From the NCBI GenBank assembly GCA_021106915.1, contig JAIOTH010000131.1:1-6441 (forward strand): a stretch of DNA of 6,441 bases. The letters are read 5' to 3'. Origin of the DNA: a bacterium. GTDB lineage: Bacteria; Patescibacteriota; Patescibacteriia; UBA1558; S5-K13. A model generated the notes under the pieces. That model was given only the letters and a program-made list of their open reading frames with translations. It was not told where the DNA came from and did no database searches. Position 1 is the stretch's first letter, and each line of letters starts with the position of its first letter. Of the stretch, positions 4,754-6,441 are shown one piece after another. A program made the position numbers and the translations under genes.

Positions 4754-5126
4754 TATAGAATTTTTAGGAGAATTAAGTGATGATTTAAAATATAAATATT
4801 TGTCTAAGGCCAAGGCTTTTATTTATCCTCAGGAAGAAGATTTTGGTATTACAGCAGTAGAAGCTATGGCTTCTGGTTGTCCAGTAATAGCTTATGGTTC
4901 AGGTGGAGTAATGGAAACTGTGGAAAATAAAAAAACAGGTTTATTTTTTGAGGAACAAAATTGGGAGTCTCTAGCAGAGGCTATTTTGGATTTTAATCGC
5001 TTGGAATTTGATTCAGAATATATTCGGGATCGAACAATGAGATTCTCAGGTAAGAGATTCAAACAGGAGATTAAGGATTTTATTACGGAAAAAGTTGATC
5101 AAAAGAAATTACCTTTGGAATACTAA
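4731..5126 (+). CDS. Family 4 glycosyltransferase, C-terminal part (same gene as 4004-4753)
   Basis: This frame is open after a TGA at 4728-4730 and lacks a plausible start of its own; the first Met-capable codon is TTG 4800. Its residues complete the donor-binding domain of the preceding gene: IEFLGELSDDLKYKYLSKAK, AFIYPQEEDFGITAVEAMASG and CPVIAYGSGGVMETV. EDFGITAVE is the EX7E signature whose two Glu bind the nucleotide sugar. Joined to the first part, the protein is about 373 residues, the usual GT4 length. Both halves keep normal motifs and there are no other stops, so any inactivation is recent or only apparent. Confidence 0.85.
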   Translation, partial: KKKVKNNNIEFLGELSDDLKYKYLSKAKAFIYPQEEDFGITAVEAMASGCPVIAYGSGGVMETVENKKTGLFFEEQNWESLAEAILDFNRLEFDSEYIRDRTMRFSGKRFKQEIKDFITEKVDQKKLPLEY

Positions 5127-5132
5127 TATGAG

Positions 5133-5150
5133 ACCCATTAGATAATTTAT
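5133..5150 (+). repeat. Possible solo end of the MITE-like element
   Basis: ACCCATTAGATAATTTAT resembles the element end ACCCTGTTAGATAA, with one deletion and one substitution. It continues to match the complement of the right end (AATTTTATT) for several further bases. No second inverted copy is visible before the next gene. It may be a decayed element end, a short dispersed motif, or chance in AT-rich DNA. Confidence 0.3.
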
Positions 5151-5152
5151 TT

Positions 5153-5181
5153 TTGATTAATTGAATAGTTGGCATAATAAT
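5153..5181 (+). promoter_or_regulatory. Weak candidate promoter for the second glycosyltransferase
   Basis: TTGATT (5153-5158) and AATAAT (5176-5181) are separated by 17 bp, in the 63-bp gap between the two glycosyltransferase genes. The start would fall within a few bases of ATG 5190, again nearly leaderless. There is no Shine-Dalgarno sequence. Such matches are common in this base composition. Confidence 0.3.
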
Positions 5182-5189
5182 TTTAAAGT

Positions 5190-6344
5190 ATGATTAAGAT
5201 AGAAAAACGGAATAAATCTAACGGGTTAAAAATAGCAGTTGATATTAGTCCTTTAAAACAGGAAAATTTAAGTGGAGTTGGTAGATATTTGCAAGAAGTT
5301 TTGTCTCGTCTGCTGATTTTAGATCAAGACAATGAATATTTTTTAATTAGCTTTGGTAGAAAAAATAAAGACATCAAAGTAGATTTATCAAAATTTAAGA
5401 ATGTTCATTTTATTCATCATAATATTCCTAGTAAGCTAGTTTTTTTAACTAGTTTTTTATTTTCTTGGCCCAGAATAAAAGTGGATATTTTTTGGTTGGC
5501 AAATTTTAATATTTATAATTTAGTTTCAAAAACAAAATTGATCACGACAATTCATGATTTATCTTTCCGTAAGTATCCGCAATTTTTTAATTTCAAAAGA
5601 AGATTGTGGCATTTTTTAGTAAGACCTTTAAAAACTATTAGGAAAAGTTATAAATTAATTACAGTTTCTAAAAATACAGCCTTAGATTTACAGAATCAAT
5701 ATAATATTTCTCGGGATAAAATTATAGTTTCTTCTTTAGGGATTAGCTCTAGATATAAGGTAATAAATGATGAAGTTAAGCTTGAAAAAATAAAGCTTAA
5801 ATATAATTTAGCAGATAATTTTATTTTATTTTTAGGGACTAGAGAGCCTCGAAAAAATTTATTGGCAATTTTGAAAGCCTTTCAAAAAATTGAAAAAGAT
5901 AGATTAGAATTAGTTATTGTTGGTGGTCGAGGTTGGAAGGAAATTTTTTGGAAGAAATATTATCAAACATTGAATGATGATTTAAAAAAAAGAATCAAAA
6001 TTTTAAATTATATTTCAGAAAAGGATTTATCAAGTTTATATAATTTAGCTAAGGTCTTTGTCTGGCCATCTTTTTATGAAGGTTTTGGTTTACCAGTTTG
6101 TGAGGCTTTAGCTTGTAATTGCCCAGTAATTACTTCTAATAATTCTTCTTTGCCAGAACTAGTTCAAAATAATGCTTTGTTAATTGATGCTTTTAATGTT
6201 AATGATTTATATCAAGCTTTAGGGCAGTTATTAGATGACGAAGAATTGTATAGTTTTTATAAGAACAAAAAATTTAATCAAGAATATTATTATAATTGGA
6301 ATGAGGCAGCTGAGAAATTGTTAAAATTATTTAAAAAAATATGA
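5190..6344 (+). CDS. Family 4 glycosyltransferase, GT-B fold
   Basis: A complete 384-residue cytosolic or membrane-associated glycosyltransferase. The N-terminal domain has KIAVDISPL (14-22), the loop SGVGRYLQEVL (28-38), TTIHDLSFRKYP (119-130) and KLITVSKNTALDL (155-167). The donor domain has FILFLGTREPRKNL (211-224, the phosphate-binding Arg and Lys region), LVIVGGRGWK (241-250), ISEKDLSSLYNLA (275-287) and the EX7E motif EGFGLPVCE (297-305), then CPVITSNNSSLPEL (311-324). This is the architecture of retaining GT4 enzymes using GDP- or UDP-sugars. The donor and linkage cannot be told. The position after the glycosylphosphotransferase and the first GT4 points to the same surface glycan. ATG 5190 gives a short basic leader before the first strand. 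Its TGA overlaps the ATG of the next gene. Confidence 0.93.
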   Translation: MIKIEKRNKSNGLKIAVDISPLKQENLSGVGRYLQEVLSRLLILDQDNEYFLISFGRKNKDIKVDLSKFKNVHFIHHNIPSKLVFLTSFLFSWPRIKVDIFWLANFNIYNLVSKTKLITTIHDLSFRKYPQFFNFKRRLWHFLVRPLKTIRKSYKLITVSKNTALDLQNQYNISRDKIIVSSLGISSRYKVINDEVKLEKIKLKYNLADNFILFLGTREPRKNLLAILKAFQKIEKDRLELVIVGGRGWKEIFWKKYYQTLNDDLKKRIKILNYISEKDLSSLYNLAKVFVWPSFYEGFGLPVCEALACNCPVITSNNSSLPELVQNNALLIDAFNVNDLYQALGQLLDDEELYSFYKNKKFNQEYYYNWNEAAEKLLKLFKKI

Positions 6345-6441
6345 AATGTCTAAATATGGAAATGAAGGCCTACTGTTCTAATCCTGATAAGATTAGAGCT
6401 ATTTTAAAGGAGCGAGGAGCTGATTTTAAAGGTTTGGATCA
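6341..6441 (+). CDS. CYTH-domain protein / class IV adenylate cyclase-like (CyaB family), 3' truncated by window
   Basis: The start codon overlaps the stop of the preceding glycosyltransferase (ATGA, 6341-6344), suggesting translational coupling. About 33 residues are visible. MEMKAYCSNPDKIRAILKE followed by RGADFKGLD matches the opening of CYTH proteins. That opening has the ExExK-type first strand (here MEMKA), then a helix and the Gly-Ala-x-Phe-x-Gly turn before the DxQxDTYF strand, which lies beyond the edge. The family folds as a triphosphate tunnel and acts on nucleoside triphosphates, tri/polyphosphate or thiamine triphosphate. Bacterial CyaB-like members are often annotated as class IV adenylate cyclases without proof. 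An alternative start at ATG 6356 would begin exactly at MEMKA. Confidence 0.7.
   Translation, partial: MKCLNMEMKAYCSNPDKIRAILKERGADFKGLD

Noticed and set aside
1..6441. CRISPR array, tRNA or rRNA genes
   Set aside because: No regularly spaced repeats and no tRNA or rRNA signature sequences were seen on either strand.

Overview
The window is a low-GC (A/T-dominated) bacterial chromosome segment with short intergenic gaps. Several genes lack a Shine-Dalgarno sequence and have a -10 box almost touching the start codon. Together with small conserved hypothetical genes and a compact surface-glycan cluster, this suggests a Candidate Phyla Radiation (Patescibacteria, perhaps Parcubacteria-like) genome. 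That assignment is inference, because no marker gene complete enough for phylogeny is present.

Layout: positions 2-214 carry the 3' end of a PurH-like AICAR transformylase gene, followed by a T-tailed hairpin terminator (234-266). A 107-residue hypothetical gene lies on the minus strand (299-622), and a 325-residue hypothetical gene diverges from it (749-1726). Just after the latter is a 135-bp MITE-like element (1741-1875) with 13-bp terminal inverted repeats and a TTGA direct repeat on each side. The right-hand TTGA is the start of the -35 box of a near-consensus promoter (TTGACA, 17 bp, TATAGT).

That promoter drives the main discovery: an RNase P RNA gene (rnpB, about 1911-2559) whose helix P3 is opened by a 283-nt insertion holding a complete GIY-YIG nuclease gene (1964-2236). 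The 5' strands of P1, P2 and P3 lie upstream of the nuclease gene. Their perfect complements and the whole catalytic core lie downstream. The 17-bp P3 arms share an 11-nt core, CCCCCACCTTT and its complement, with the P12 hairpin of the same RNA. This suggests that one palindromic element entered the molecule twice, once with the nuclease gene and once without it. The RNA also appears to lack the P15-P17 region.

From 2608 to the end runs a surface-polysaccharide operon: a membrane polyprenyl glycosylphosphotransferase that starts the lipid-linked glycan (2608-3996), a family 4 glycosyltransferase split by a frameshift at an A10/A6 tract (4004-4753 and 4731-5126), a second family 4 glycosyltransferase (5190-6344), and the beginning of a CYTH-domain gene overlapping it by 4 bp (6341 to the window edge). 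The first enzyme would load a sugar phosphate onto undecaprenyl phosphate, and the two cytosolic glycosyltransferases would extend it.
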